Below, piece after piece: positions 42,323 through 51,094 of a stretch of 64,000 bases of DNA; position 1 is the stretch's first letter, and each line of letters begins with the position of its first letter. Below the pieces are notes generated by a model. It did not search any database. It had not been told where the DNA came from and saw only the letters and a program-made list of their open reading frames with translations. The DNA comes from an uncultured Erwinia sp. (GTDB lineage: Bacteria > Pseudomonadota > Gammaproteobacteria > Enterobacterales > Enterobacteriaceae): the NCBI GenBank assembly GCA_946221915.1, contig CAMIKG010000007.1:61872-125871 (forward strand). The letters run 5' to 3'. A program made the translations under genes and the position numbers.

Positions 42323-42907
42323 ATGGGACGCAGGAAAGTGATCAGCCCGGACAGCGTACTGGATGCTGCGGAGCAGGTGATCGCCCGTACTGGCGCAGCT
42401 AATCTGACGATTGATGCCGTCGCCTTACAGGCGGGTATCAGTAAGGCCAGCGTACTGTATGTGCATAAGACCAAGCAGCAATTGCTGGAAGCACTGGTGA
42501 CCCGCGCCATGCAGCGCGAGGATGTGGCGCACCGGCAGGCGGAATCCGCCCTTGGCGATGTCAGCAGTAAGGTGGTCAGAGGACGGATCGATATTGCCCG
42601 CACCCCGCCGCCAGAGGAGTTCCGTCCTGTGGCGCTCAATCTTAGCTGCGCCATGATGCTGAACAGCGAACTAAGAAAGACCATGCAGACGCATCAGACG
42701 GAGGTGATCGCAGCTATCCTGGAGACATCCACTCATCCGCGAGGCGCACTGCTGGCCTATCTGGCGCTGGAAGGGTTTAAGTTCCTCGATTTCCTGGATT
42801 TCCATAAATGGTCCGCAGAGGAGCGCAGCCAGATTATGCAGGAAATTGACTGGCTGGTTGAACAGATACCCGCTGCAACCGTGCCGCAGGAGCGTGGCAA
42901 TGACTAA
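42323..42907 (+). CDS. TetR family transcriptional regulator
   Basis: The start at 42323 is favoured because GGAG lies 6-9 nt upstream; an ATG at 42311 has no Shine-Dalgarno. The 194-residue protein has an N-terminal TetR helix-turn-helix (ISPDSVLDAAEQVIARTG... IDAVALQAGISKASVLYVHKTK) and a helical ligand-binding domain. The next gene, an epimerase-type dehydrogenase, overlaps it by 8 bp, so it probably controls that gene and itself. The inducer is unknown. The pair sits between nagZ and thiK, which are adjacent in E. coli. Confidence 0.9.
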   Translation: MGRRKVISPDSVLDAAEQVIARTGAANLTIDAVALQAGISKASVLYVHKTKQQLLEALVTRAMQREDVAHRQAESALGDVSSKVVRGRIDIARTPPPEEFRPVALNLSCAMMLNSELRKTMQTHQTEVIAAILETSTHPRGALLAYLALEGFKFLDFLDFHKWSAEERSQIMQEIDWLVEQIPAATVPQERGND

Positions 42908-43895
42908 CCGTATCAGCCGGCTTTTCCTCACCGGAGGCAGCGGTTTTGTCGGACGCAATCTTATCCGCCACTATGTCGCGCAGGGTATTGAGGTCGTGGC
43001 GCTGGTCAGAAGCGATGCAGCAGAAACGCAGGTTCGCAAGGCAGGCGCCACACCGCTGCGCGCATCACTGCTGGCAGCCGATCTGGCCACGCTTATGCAG
43101 GGATGCGATTTGCTGGTTCACGCCGCCGCCGATACCGCCCATGGCTATGCTTCGCCCGCTCAGTGGCAGGTCAACGTTACTGCGACGCAGCATCTCTTTG
43201 CCGCCGCAAAACTGGCAGGTATCCCGCGCGCGGTGCACATCAGCACCGAATCGGTATTGCTTAACGGCCAGCCACTAACCAACGCCAGTGAAGATCACCC
43301 TTACCCGCGCCATTTTGCCGGGGCTTATTCCGCGAGCAAAGCACGCGCGGAGCAGGCGGTTCTGGCGCTGGCGAGCGATGAATTTGTGGTGACCATTGTC
43401 AGACCTCGTTTTGTCTGGGGCAGAGATGACAGCACTGCCCTGCCACAACTGGTCGCTGCAGTGCAGTCAGGGAAATTCGCCTGGATCAGCGGCGGGCACT
43501 ATCTGACCTCCACCACTCATATCGATAATCTCTGCGCGGGTGTCCAGCATGCCGCCAGCCGTGGTGCAAATCGCGGCATCTACTTTATTACAGATGGTGA
43601 ACCACAGCCGTTTCGCGACTTTGTCACGCGCCTGCTGGCCACCCAGGGGATCACACCTCCCAATAAACAGGTTCCGCGCTGGCTGATTAGGGTGCTGGCC
43701 TGGTGTGGCGATTGCGCTTTTCACCTGACTGGCGGACGAATACAGAGTCCGCTGAATCAGCAGGTGTATGCCACTTCCGCAGTCGAAGTCACGCTGAATA
43801 TCGATCGCGCCCGCAAAGAGTTGGGTTACCAGCCAGCCGTCACGACACAGCAGGGAATGGCGGAGCTGGAACAGCGCGCAAAAATGCGACCGTAA
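42900..43895 (+). CDS. NAD-dependent epimerase/dehydratase family protein (extended SDR)
   Basis: The 331-residue protein starts with MTNRISRLFLTGGSGFVGRNLI, an extended-SDR Rossmann motif. The catalytic YxxxK is in GAYSASKARAEQAV and the upstream Ser region in VHISTESVLLNG. The frame is open further upstream, but the start that overlaps the TetR gene by 8 bp fits best. The C-terminal part resembles 3-beta-HSD or dihydroflavonol-reductase-like members (TTHIDNLCAGVQHAAS, GIYFITDGE). Substrate unknown. It is convergent with thiK, 14 bp apart. Confidence 0.88.
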   Translation: MTNRISRLFLTGGSGFVGRNLIRHYVAQGIEVVALVRSDAAETQVRKAGATPLRASLLAADLATLMQGCDLLVHAAADTAHGYASPAQWQVNVTATQHLFAAAKLAGIPRAVHISTESVLLNGQPLTNASEDHPYPRHFAGAYSASKARAEQAVLALASDEFVVTIVRPRFVWGRDDSTALPQLVAAVQSGKFAWISGGHYLTSTTHIDNLCAGVQHAASRGANRGIYFITDGEPQPFRDFVTRLLATQGITPPNKQVPRWLIRVLAWCGDCAFHLTGGRIQSPLNQQVYATSAVEVTLNIDRARKELGYQPAVTTQQGMAELEQRAKMRP

Positions 43896-43909
43896 GATAA
43901 CGACAAATG

Positions 43910-44737
43910 CTACAGCGCCTGCCAGGCCGCGGACGCCAGATCGCGCAATGCGCCATCTCCGGTCTGCTCCGCGCGCAGCTGATACCAGCTGGCCATCAAC
44001 AGGCGCAGCCACGACTGCCAGCGCTGTACCTGACGCGCCAGCAGCGTGGCATCGAGCTGATTGCACGCGGCGTAGTCGGCCAGCAATTGCTGGCTCTGGG
44101 CGATACTGAGTGCGTTAGCCGCAATAAGCGCAGCCAGTTCCAGCGCGATATCGCCGTCACCGGCATACTCCCAGTCAATTAAATGCAGCTGTGCACCACT
44201 CTGCAGCAGATTGCCGGCATGGATATCCATATGCAGCGGCGCCAGGCGCAGCGGCTGTGGTTCCCCCTGACGCGCCAGCTGCTGCAGCGCGCGCAACCAG
44301 CGCGGATGATGCTGGCGACACTGCTGCCAGTAGCGCTGCAGCAACGGCAGCATCTGCAGCCGATAACCCGTCGGCGGCTGATGATGCAGCTGAGCGATCA
44401 GCGTCAGTAAGGCAGGCAGCTGCGCCGTAAACTGAGCGGCAGTCAGCACTTCGCCCGGCAGCCACTCCAGCAGCAGCCACTGATGGTTATAGCCATAGAC
44501 GGCAGGCACCAGGCCACTGGCGGCGAGGCGCTTCAGCAGGCGGTACTCGCGCTGACGGCACACCAGCGGAATCGGCTGCTGCGCCTGACGCCGCGCCAGC
44601 AGCATCCTCTCCCCCACCGTCACCCTGCCGGTTAAGCCGGTCAGCCCGTGCAGGGCAGAAAAAGAACCGGCGGCCTCAGCCGCCGGGAACTGCCTGCGAA
44701 TTAACTGCCGCAGGGCAGGATCAATGCTGTACGTCAC
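43910..44737 (-). CDS. thiK: Thiamine kinase ThiK
   Basis: ThiK phosphorylates thiamine to thiamine monophosphate in the salvage pathway. The 275-residue aminoglycoside-phosphotransferase-like kinase has the Brenner motif LAPLHMDIHAGNLL (His, Asp, Asn) and the metal-binding LIDWEYAGDGDIALELA. It begins 17 bp inside the end of lpoB, so it is the last gene of the hinT-ycfL-lpoB-thiK run. The N-terminal lobe is short, as in the E. coli protein. Confidence 0.93.
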   Translation of the reverse strand: MTYSIDPALRQLIRRQFPAAEAAGSFSALHGLTGLTGRVTVGERMLLARRQAQQPIPLVCRQREYRLLKRLAASGLVPAVYGYNHQWLLLEWLPGEVLTAAQFTAQLPALLTLIAQLHHQPPTGYRLQMLPLLQRYWQQCRQHHPRWLRALQQLARQGEPQPLRLAPLHMDIHAGNLLQSGAQLHLIDWEYAGDGDIALELAALIAANALSIAQSQQLLADYAACNQLDATLLARQVQRWQSWLRLLMASWYQLRAEQTGDGALRDLASAAWQAL

Positions 44738-45317
44738 CGTTGCCCGACCAGATAATTTCCCCGGTCTGCACCAGCATCAGCTGCATCTGCAGTTCAGGGG
44801 ATTTCACATCGCCCTGCGCATTGCTGTACAGCACATACTGCGCGCCGACATAACGCGCCAGACCAATCGCCTTGCTGCGTGAGGTCAGGCTGTCTTCCGG
44901 CGACAGGCCCAGCGTCTGCTTCGCCGTGTTCAGCTGCTGTGCAGTCACCAGCGTAAACTTGCCATTGTTCGCCAGCGCATTCTGCAACGCAGTGGTGGCT
45001 TTCGCCGTCTGCAGGCTGCCATTGGTGCTGTTTTTAATCCGGTCAACCAGCAAGACGCTGCCTGGGGTAACCCCTTCTGCCTGCAGCATTTTCGCCACCA
45101 GTGGCTGCACGCTGGCATCCCAGTTAATGGTGACAATTTTTGGCGGTTGCGGCACCGGTACACCCGGTTGTGGCTGCGGCACTGGCTCAGGTTGCGGCAC
45201 AGGTTTTGCAGGTTCAACCGGCGCAGGTTGTTCTGATTGCTGTGGTTGCAGAATACAACCGCTGAGAAGCAGCCCCAGCAACACCACGCCGGAAAATTTA
45301 ACGATACGGCTGTTCAC
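44721..45317 (-). CDS. lpoB: Outer-membrane lipoprotein LpoB, activator of PBP1b
   Basis: LpoB reaches from the outer membrane through the peptidoglycan to stimulate the synthase PBP1b. The 198 residues start with a signal peptide and lipobox LLLSGCILQPQ. A Pro/Gln/Val-rich flexible linker (about 28-62) follows, then the TolB-like globular domain (INWDASVQPLVAKMLQAEG... TGEIIWSGNGDVQH). It is slightly shorter than E. coli LpoB (213), the difference lying in the linker. It overlaps thiK and follows ycfL by 11 bp. Confidence 0.94.
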   Translation of the reverse strand: MNSRIVKFSGVVLLGLLLSGCILQPQQSEQPAPVEPAKPVPQPEPVPQPQPGVPVPQPPKIVTINWDASVQPLVAKMLQAEGVTPGSVLLVDRIKNSTNGSLQTAKATTALQNALANNGKFTLVTAQQLNTAKQTLGLSPEDSLTSRSKAIGLARYVGAQYVLYSNAQGDVKSPELQMQLMLVQTGEIIWSGNGDVQH

Positions 45318-45328
45318 AAATATTCCCC

Positions 45329-45700
45329 TTACAGATAGAGATAAAGTCGCACTTTGCTGGCGGTGAGATTGCCCAGCTGTGACGCAATTTCGACTTTAGC
45401 GTGTGCAGGCACCAGGATGGTGCGCGGCGCTTCAAAAGGCTGTATCTCCAGGCCTTTATCGTCGTACCAGTAGAAGCGATAGTTCAGCTGCACCGGCTTA
45501 TCCTGCTGATTAAACAGCACTGTCGCGGCACGTTGCTGGCCATCCCGTTCGCTGATGGTTGGCGCATCGGTGGTAATCCCCGCCGACAGTACCGCAGATT
45601 CCATCACCAGCGGCTGCGAGGTATTGATCATCGCCCGATCGTGGCTGCATCCCGACAGTGCCAGCAACAGCGGAACAGACATTAAACAGAGTCGCTTCAT
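45329..45700 (-). CDS. ycfL: YcfL family lipoprotein
   Basis: The likely start gives MKRLCLMSVPLLLALSGC, a lipoprotein signal with lipobox LSGC; an ATG 15 bp upstream (45715) would add MVRHT. The mature ~107 residues form a small beta-sandwich-like domain (RAATVLFNQQDKPVQLNYRF, FEAPRTILVPAHAKVEIAS). Function is unknown in E. coli as well. It sits between hinT and lpoB, as in E. coli, in a tight run. Confidence 0.9.
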   Translation of the reverse strand: MKRLCLMSVPLLLALSGCSHDRAMINTSQPLVMESAVLSAGITTDAPTISERDGQQRAATVLFNQQDKPVQLNYRFYWYDDKGLEIQPFEAPRTILVPAHAKVEIASQLGNLTASKVRLYLYL

Positions 45701-45717
45701 GGTATGGCGCACCATTA

Positions 45718-46068
45718 TCAGCCCAGCAGCATCGGCCCGAGCGGGCGTCCACCCACCAGGTGCATGTGAATGTGATAGACCTCCTGACCGCCATGCTGGT
45801 TGCAGTTCATGATCAGACGGTAGCCATCTTCGGCGATACCCTCATCTTTGGCGATCTTCGCCGCAACCGTAATCAACCGTCCCAGCGCCTGTTCATGGTC
45901 AGCAGTGACGTCATTGGCGGTCGGGATCAGGACATTTGGAATGATCAGAATATGGGTCGGCGCTTTTGGCGCGATATCACGGAAAGCGGTGACCAGCTCA
46001 TCCTGATAAACAATCGTGGCCGGAATTTCGCGGCGAATGATTTTACTGAAAATCGTCTCTTCAGCCAT
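45718..46068 (-). CDS. hinT: Purine nucleoside phosphoramidase HinT
   Basis: HinT is a dimeric cytosolic HIT-family hydrolase that cleaves nucleoside phosphoramidates such as lysyl-AMP. The 116-residue protein starts MAEETIFSKIIRREIPATIVY and has DELVTAFRDIAPKAPTHILIIPN and the histidine-triad HIHMHLVGGRPLG. Length and sequence match the E. coli protein (119). It is the first gene of the hinT-ycfL-lpoB-thiK series on this strand. Confidence 0.97.
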   Translation of the reverse strand: MAEETIFSKIIRREIPATIVYQDELVTAFRDIAPKAPTHILIIPNVLIPTANDVTADHEQALGRLITVAAKIAKDEGIAEDGYRLIMNCNQHGGQEVYHIHMHLVGGRPLGPMLLG

Positions 46069-46211
46069 GGTGCAGGTCCTTAGCGTATAAACAGGTATTC
46101 GCAGTATGAGCGAGAAATTTGTTTTCTTTCAACCTTCAAGTCACTTTTCTTTTGCCTGCTGCCTGGCTTTACACCATTTCTGATACGCCGGTTCACTGGC
46201 TCATGACTTTT

Positions 46212-46227
46212 TGTGCGATGCCTCGCA
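46212..46227 (+). promoter_or_regulatory. CRP-like site upstream of rhiTN
   Basis: TGTGC-GATGCC-TCGCA matches 8 of 10 conserved positions of the CRP consensus TGTGA-N6-TCACA. It lies 24 bp before the KdgR box. Pectin catabolic genes are commonly CRP-dependent, which is why it is listed. Confidence 0.4.
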
Positions 46228-46251
46228 TTTCTGACATGCGCGACCAACAAA

Positions 46252-46270
46252 AATAAAACGATGTTTTATA
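46252..46270 (+). promoter_or_regulatory. KdgR box upstream of rhiTN
   Basis: AATAAAACGATGTTTTATA fits the KdgR operator AATRAAAYNNYRTTTYATT at 18 of 19 positions and contains a perfect ATAAAAC-GAT-GTTTTAT palindrome. KdgR is the repressor of pectin catabolism in soft-rot enterobacteria. No -35/-10 pair is clear downstream. The rest of the 46069-46440 gap shows no gene. Confidence 0.72.
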
Positions 46271-46440
46271 AATTTAGAGTCTGGTCAGGCTGCTCTTTGC
46301 GTTTTTGCCACTTTCCGCCGCCCCCTTGCAAAATCGCGAAGGTTTAGCCGCCCTGATCGCTCTACTTTCATGCCAATCCGTCTGATGTTGTCCGGAATCC
46401 GTGCTGTTTCATTACAGATTATCTTCAGGGAGTACTCATT

Positions 46441-48030
46441 ATGCCCGCGCGTAAGATTGGATTAGCAAATTACCTTGCCTATGGTTCTGGCGATTTTCTT
46501 GGCGCAGGCACCACCGCGCTGACCGCCGCCTGGCTGCTCTACTTCTACACCACCTTCTGCGGTCTGACGCCGATAGAAGCGACCTTTATCTTCGCCATGG
46601 CACGTGTACTGGATGCGGTGATTAGCCCATTAATGGGCTTTCTGACCGATAACTTTGGTTCAACACGCCTTGGTAAACGTTTTGGTCGTCGTAAATTCTT
46701 TATTCTGCTTGGTATTCCCTGCGTCTTCAGCTACAGCCTGATGTGGGTTGGCGATATGAGCTATCTCTACTATCTGCTGACCTACCTGCTGTTCGATATT
46801 GTCTACACCATGATCCTGGTACCGTATGAAACCCTGGTACCGGAAATGACCGACGATTTCAAAAAGAAAACCAAATTCTCCGGCGCGCGTATTGCCCTGG
46901 CGCAGCTCTCCGCCATTCTCGCCGCCTTCCTGCCAGGCGTGCTGCTGGGCATTTTCGGCAAGGACAACGCCATCTCCTTCTTCTACTCCAGCCTGGTGTT
47001 CTCCGTGATTTGCGCGCTGGTGCTGACGCTGGTGTGGTTCTTCACCTGGGAGCGCGATCCGCAAGAGTTCTCTGCGGAATCACGCCGCGCCGAAGAGGAG
47101 AAGCGTCAGCTCACTCTGGCACAGAGCCTGAAACGTCTGTATGTCGAACTGGCGTCCACCTTCCGTATTCGTATTTTCCGCCAGCATCTCGGCATGTATC
47201 TGGGCGGCTATATCGCGCAGGATGTGTTTAATGCGGTGTTTACCTGGTATGTGGTGTTTGTGCTGATGCAGAGCGCGCAGATCGCATCAAATTTGATGGG
47301 CACCATGGCGATCCTGCAGTTTATTGCCGTGATGGGCATGATCCCGCTGTGTATTCGTATGGGACCCGCGCCGTCCTATCGTCTGGTGGTGATCCTGTTC
47401 GGCTGCAGCGCCCTCTCCTACGCCGGGCTGTGGTATGCCGGAATGAATGACAATATGTCGCTGTTGCTGGCGATTTCTGCGGTGGCCGGTCTGGGCCGTG
47501 GTGGTATCAACTATGTGCCGTGGAACATCTATACCTATATCGCCGATGTCGATGAAGTGGTCACCGGCCAGCGCCGTGAAGGCATCTTCGCCGGCATTAT
47601 GACACTGACACGTAAAGCATCGCAGGCCGGTGCAGTGATGCTGGTCGGCATTGTGCTGCAGCTCTCTGGTTTTGTCTCCGGCCAGCCGACCCAGAGCGAA
47701 ACCGTTTCCCACACCATTCTGCTGATCCTTAGCGTCGGCACCGTCTGTGTACTGGCGATAGGTTTCTTTATCTCGCTGCGTTTCAAACTCAATCTGCAGA
47801 CCCACAGCACCCTGCGGGAAGAGACAGTGAAAATGCGCGAAGCAGGCCGCGCCGTGCCGGAAAAAATCACCCCGCAAGCGCGCGCCACCGTCGAACTGCT
47901 GGCGGGGATGCCTTACGAAAATTTATGGGGTAACAATAACATTGGTTTCCTCAATCGCCATAAAGCGCCTGCACCCTCTCTGCCTGCAAGCCAGGCAGGC
48001 GCAGCGCCAATGACTCACTCGTTAAAATAA
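46441..48030 (+). CDS. rhiT: Rhamnogalacturonide transporter RhiT (GPH family)
   Basis: The 529-residue protein is a 12-helix sodium- or proton-coupled sugar transporter of the glycoside-pentoside-hexuronide family. The N-terminal half contains NYLAYGSGDFLGAG, RVLDAVISPLMGFLTDNFGSTRLGKRFGRRKFFIL and PYETLVPEMTDDFKKKTKFSG, all GPH hallmarks. The C-terminal half has INYVPWNIYTYIADVDEVVTGQRREGIFAGIM. It is followed 13 bp later by a GH105 hydrolase gene and preceded by a KdgR box, the arrangement of rhiTN in Dickeya. The substrate, unsaturated rhamnogalacturonan disaccharide, is inferred from that. Confidence 0.88.
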   Translation: MPARKIGLANYLAYGSGDFLGAGTTALTAAWLLYFYTTFCGLTPIEATFIFAMARVLDAVISPLMGFLTDNFGSTRLGKRFGRRKFFILLGIPCVFSYSLMWVGDMSYLYYLLTYLLFDIVYTMILVPYETLVPEMTDDFKKKTKFSGARIALAQLSAILAAFLPGVLLGIFGKDNAISFFYSSLVFSVICALVLTLVWFFTWERDPQEFSAESRRAEEEKRQLTLAQSLKRLYVELASTFRIRIFRQHLGMYLGGYIAQDVFNAVFTWYVVFVLMQSAQIASNLMGTMAILQFIAVMGMIPLCIRMGPAPSYRLVVILFGCSALSYAGLWYAGMNDNMSLLLAISAVAGLGRGGINYVPWNIYTYIADVDEVVTGQRREGIFAGIMTLTRKASQAGAVMLVGIVLQLSGFVSGQPTQSETVSHTILLILSVGTVCVLAIGFFISLRFKLNLQTHSTLREETVKMREAGRAVPEKITPQARATVELLAGMPYENLWGNNNIGFLNRHKAPAPSLPASQAGAAPMTHSLK

Positions 48031-48043
48031 CAGGATCGAGAAA

Positions 48044-49183
48044 ATGACAGTATTCCCGGTAAAACAGAGCGCGTTGCTGCGCCAGCCTGAATTTCTGCTG
48101 CCGCGCAGCGAACTGACGCAGCTGATTGGCAAACTAACCGACAATCTGGTGAATATCACCGATGACAGCGGTGAGTTTTTACTGCGGCTGGATGATGGTC
48201 GGGTGATTGATACCAAAGGCTGGGCCGGCTGGGAGTGGACGCACGGCATTGGTTTGTACGGTATGTATCACTACTATCAGCAAACGGGCGACCAGAAGAC
48301 GCTGGCGATCATCGATGACTGGTTCGCCGCGCGGCTGGCGGAAGGCACGCCAACCAAGAACGTGAACACCGTCTGCCCTTTCCTGACGCTGGCGTACCGC
48401 TATGAAGAGACGCGTAACCCGGCGCTGCTGCCGGTGCTGGAACGCTGGGCGGAATGGGTGATGTATGAGATGCCGCGCACCAGCCGCAATGGTCTGCAGC
48501 ATATTGTCTACAACAATGAAAACCACCAGCAGCTGTGGGATGACACACTGATGATGAGCGTGCTGCCGCTGGCGAAAATTGGCAAGCTGCTGGGTCGCCA
48601 GGAATATATTGAAGAGGCCAGCTATCAGTTCCTGCTGCATATGCAGTATCTGATGGATCGCCAGAGCGGATTGTGGTTCCACGGCTGGACCTTTGACGGA
48701 CAGCATAACTTTGCTGAAGCACGCTGGGCGCGCGGTAACAGCTGGCTGACCATTGCCATTCCGGAGTTTATCGAACTGATGGAGTGGCCGGAAAACCACG
48801 CCACCCGGCGTTTTCTGCTGCAGACGCTGGAGACGCAGATTGCCGCGCTGCAACAGTTCCAGCATGAAAGCGGGCTGTGGCATACGCTGCTGGATGACCG
48901 CGACAGCTATCTGGAAGCCTCCGCCACGGCAGGCTTTGCCTACGGCATTCTTAAGGCGGTGCGCAAGCGCTACATCGCGCGTGATTACCTGCCGATGGCG
49001 GAAAAAGCCCTGCAGGGCGTGGTGAAGCATATCAATCGCGACGGCGAACTGACGCAGGTCTCGTTTGGCACTGCGATGGGCAAGGACCTCGATTATTACC
49101 GGCAGATCCCGCTCACCTCAATGCCTTATGGCCAGGCGATGGCGCTGCTGTGCTTAACCGAATATCTGCGGGTCTATTTGTAA
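48044..49183 (+). CDS. rhiN: Unsaturated rhamnogalacturonyl hydrolase RhiN (GH105)
   Basis: RhiN/YteR-type enzymes hydrate the double bond of unsaturated galacturonic acid at the end of rhamnogalacturonan disaccharides and so release rhamnose. The 379-residue protein has no signal peptide, fitting cytoplasmic action after import by RhiT. GH105 features are GWAGWEWTHGIGLYGMYHYY, HIVYNNENHQQLWDDTLMMS with the Asp expected to act as general acid, GWTFDGQHNFAEARWARGNSWLTIAIPEF, and the C-terminal MPYGQAMALLCLTEYL. It is translated from a good site 13 bp after rhiT. Confidence 0.92.
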   Translation: MTVFPVKQSALLRQPEFLLPRSELTQLIGKLTDNLVNITDDSGEFLLRLDDGRVIDTKGWAGWEWTHGIGLYGMYHYYQQTGDQKTLAIIDDWFAARLAEGTPTKNVNTVCPFLTLAYRYEETRNPALLPVLERWAEWVMYEMPRTSRNGLQHIVYNNENHQQLWDDTLMMSVLPLAKIGKLLGRQEYIEEASYQFLLHMQYLMDRQSGLWFHGWTFDGQHNFAEARWARGNSWLTIAIPEFIELMEWPENHATRRFLLQTLETQIAALQQFQHESGLWHTLLDDRDSYLEASATAGFAYGILKAVRKRYIARDYLPMAEKALQGVVKHINRDGELTQVSFGTAMGKDLDYYRQIPLTSMPYGQAMALLCLTEYLRVYL

Positions 49184-49192
49184 CCTGCTGCA

Positions 49193-49217
49193 CCGGGCGC
49201 AGGCTCTCTGCGCCCGG
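49193..49217 (+). terminator. Hairpin after rhiN
   Basis: A 10-bp perfect stem, CCGGGCGCAG / CTGCGCCCGG, with loop GCTCT starts 10 bp after the rhiN stop. There is no T-tract. Confidence 0.5.
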
Positions 49218-49264
49218 CCAGCGGCCTGTGACACCGTGTGCTGCGGATAAGCATTCGGCTTACC

Positions 49265-49660
49265 TCAGCCGTGATTACAGAACAGTGCCAGCTTATTGCC
49301 TGCCGGGTCACGCAGATAAGCAACGTAAAAGCTGCTGTTATACTCTGCGCGGGTTCCCGGTTTACCTTCATCGGTCCCCCCGGCATTCAGCCCCGCGCGG
49401 TGGAGATCGTCCACCTGCTGGCGGCTGCCAGCCCGGAAACCCGGCATAATGCCATTGCCAGCACGCGCGGCCTCATTATTCCACGGCCGGGCAATATATA
49501 CCGTACCCGGCCCATTCTCTCTGTCGGCAACGTCCGGAAGCGAAAACATCAACTGCCTCTCCTCGCGCTCTTGTTCATAACCCAGCGGCAGGAGAATCGC
49601 CTCATAGAACTGGCCTGAAGCATCGAGATCATTTGCACCGATAAACAGATAACTGAGCAT
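49265..49660 (-). CDS. VOC family (glyoxalase/bleomycin-resistance fold) protein
   Basis: The 131-residue cytosolic protein starts MLSYLFIGANDLDASGQFYE and ends YVAYLRDPAGNKLALFCNHG. These are the paired beta-alpha-beta-beta-beta modules of the vicinal oxygen chelate fold. The DPAGNKLALF strand usually carries a metal-ligand Glu; here the position seems not to be a clear Glu, so the metal site is uncertain. Substrate unknown. It is convergent with rhiN and 42 bp downstream of umuC on the same strand. Confidence 0.87.
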   Translation of the reverse strand: MLSYLFIGANDLDASGQFYEAILLPLGYEQEREERQLMFSLPDVADRENGPGTVYIARPWNNEAARAGNGIMPGFRAGSRQQVDDLHRAGLNAGGTDEGKPGTRAEYNSSFYVAYLRDPAGNKLALFCNHG

Positions 49661-49702
49661 AACTCCCCCTGATGACGTCAGATAGTCACTGCACAGCTTA
49701 GT

Positions 49703-50965
49703 CTATTTCGCGCGCGGCAGGTCGGAGAAGCGGGTAGTATAAGCGGGTGACAACATTTCACGCTTCATCGCCCAGGGCTGCTGAAAGCCCTGACCGGCGA
49801 ACCACAACTTACCTTTACCCTTCTGGTTAACACTGTCAATCACCTGCATCAGTGCGTTGCTGTTGGCTCTCGGCGGGCATTCATCAAACAGACTGAGTTG
49901 CGCCACACCCTGAGCAAAAAAGTCACCGAGCACCACCCCGGCTTTCATATAGCGACGCCCTTCCGCCCAGATCTGGTCGAGGCAATTAAGCGCGACGCGA
50001 ATAATATCGCGCGTATCCTGGCTGGGAATGGCGATGACGCTCTGCGCATGGCGGGCATAAAATTCCTCACCTGCCGCATGGGGGCTGGTGCGAATAAATA
50101 CCCCGACCTGACGACAAAATTGCCGCTCAGTCCGCAGTTTCTCCGCCGCGCGTTCAGCATAGGCGCATACCGCCTGGCGCATTGAGGTGTAATCACTGAT
50201 GCGCGAGCTGAAGGATCGGCTGCACAGAATCTGCTGTTTGGCGGGCGGCACGTCGGCAAAATTCAGGCAAGGCTCACCACGCAGTTCCCGCGCGGTGCGC
50301 TCCAGAACAACGCTGAAATTTTTTCGGATAAAAGAGGGGTCGCTATCTGCCAGTTGCAGCGCGCTTTCAATCCCCATCATTTTTAGCTTTTTACTGATCC
50401 GCCGCCCAACGCCCCACACCTCTTCCACCGGGGCTTTCGCCAGTAATTTGCGCTGCCGCACGATACTGGACAGGTCGAGCACGCCCTCCAGCTGCGGCCA
50501 TTTTTTGGTGGCGTAGTTCGCCAGTTTCGCCAGCGTCATAGTCGGCGCAATCCCGACACCAACCGACAGATGCGCCTCTTTCGCCACACGGTCGCGAACC
50601 TGATGACCAAAGGCTTCCAGCGGCATACAGTGACTCACCCCCTGCAAGTTCAGAAAGGCTTCATCAATGGAGTAAACATCAACGGCGGGCGCCATCTCTT
50701 CAAGCAGGCTCATCACCCGATGGCTCATATCGCCATACAGTGCGTAGTTCGAACTAAACACCGCAACCTGATGGCGTTCAAACAGCGCTTTTTGCTGAAA
50801 ATAAGGCGCTGTCATGGAGATGCCCAGCGCTTTTGCTTCTTTGTTACGCGCAATCACGCAGCCATCGTTATTGCTCAGCACCACCACCGGCTTGCCGCGC
50901 AGATCCGGGCGAAACACGGTTTCGCAGGAGGCGTAGAAGTTATTAACATCGATTAGGGCGAACAT
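49703..50965 (-). CDS. umuC: DNA polymerase V catalytic subunit UmuC
   Basis: UmuC is the Y-family polymerase of translesion Pol V (UmuD'2C). The 420 residues include the active-site motifs LIDVNNFYASCETVF and VYSIDEAFLNL, the finger region VVLSNNDGCVIARNKEAKALG, the HhH region KAPVEEVWGVGRRISKKL, and the little finger (QAVCAYAERAAEKLR). The length is close to E. coli UmuC (422). It has its own LexA box 22 bp upstream and is not adjacent to umuD, which lies 2.2 kb away on the same strand. UmuDC normally form a two-gene operon, so the layout is unusual. Confidence 0.96.
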   Translation of the reverse strand: MFALIDVNNFYASCETVFRPDLRGKPVVVLSNNDGCVIARNKEAKALGISMTAPYFQQKALFERHQVAVFSSNYALYGDMSHRVMSLLEEMAPAVDVYSIDEAFLNLQGVSHCMPLEAFGHQVRDRVAKEAHLSVGVGIAPTMTLAKLANYATKKWPQLEGVLDLSSIVRQRKLLAKAPVEEVWGVGRRISKKLKMMGIESALQLADSDPSFIRKNFSVVLERTARELRGEPCLNFADVPPAKQQILCSRSFSSRISDYTSMRQAVCAYAERAAEKLRTERQFCRQVGVFIRTSPHAAGEEFYARHAQSVIAIPSQDTRDIIRVALNCLDQIWAEGRRYMKAGVVLGDFFAQGVAQLSLFDECPPRANSNALMQVIDSVNQKGKGKLWFAGQGFQQPWAMKREMLSPAYTTRFSDLPRAK

Positions 50966-50986
50966 GATTCAGGCACCATTTATTAA

Positions 50987-51006
50987 TACTGTATTCATAT
51001 ACAGTA
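50987..51006 (-). promoter_or_regulatory. LexA (SOS) box of umuC
   Basis: TACTGTATTCATATACAGTA has the full CTGT-N8-ACAG core with the preferred TA flanks. It lies 22 bp upstream of umuC, so LexA should repress umuC directly, independently of umuD. Confidence 0.92.
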
Positions 51007-51094
51007 TTAATGATGTACTACGTGTGATCAAGCGCCCTGACGCCCGGCTACTGAAAATGGCTGAGTTCGCAGAGAATTTAATTTCTGGCGCCTG

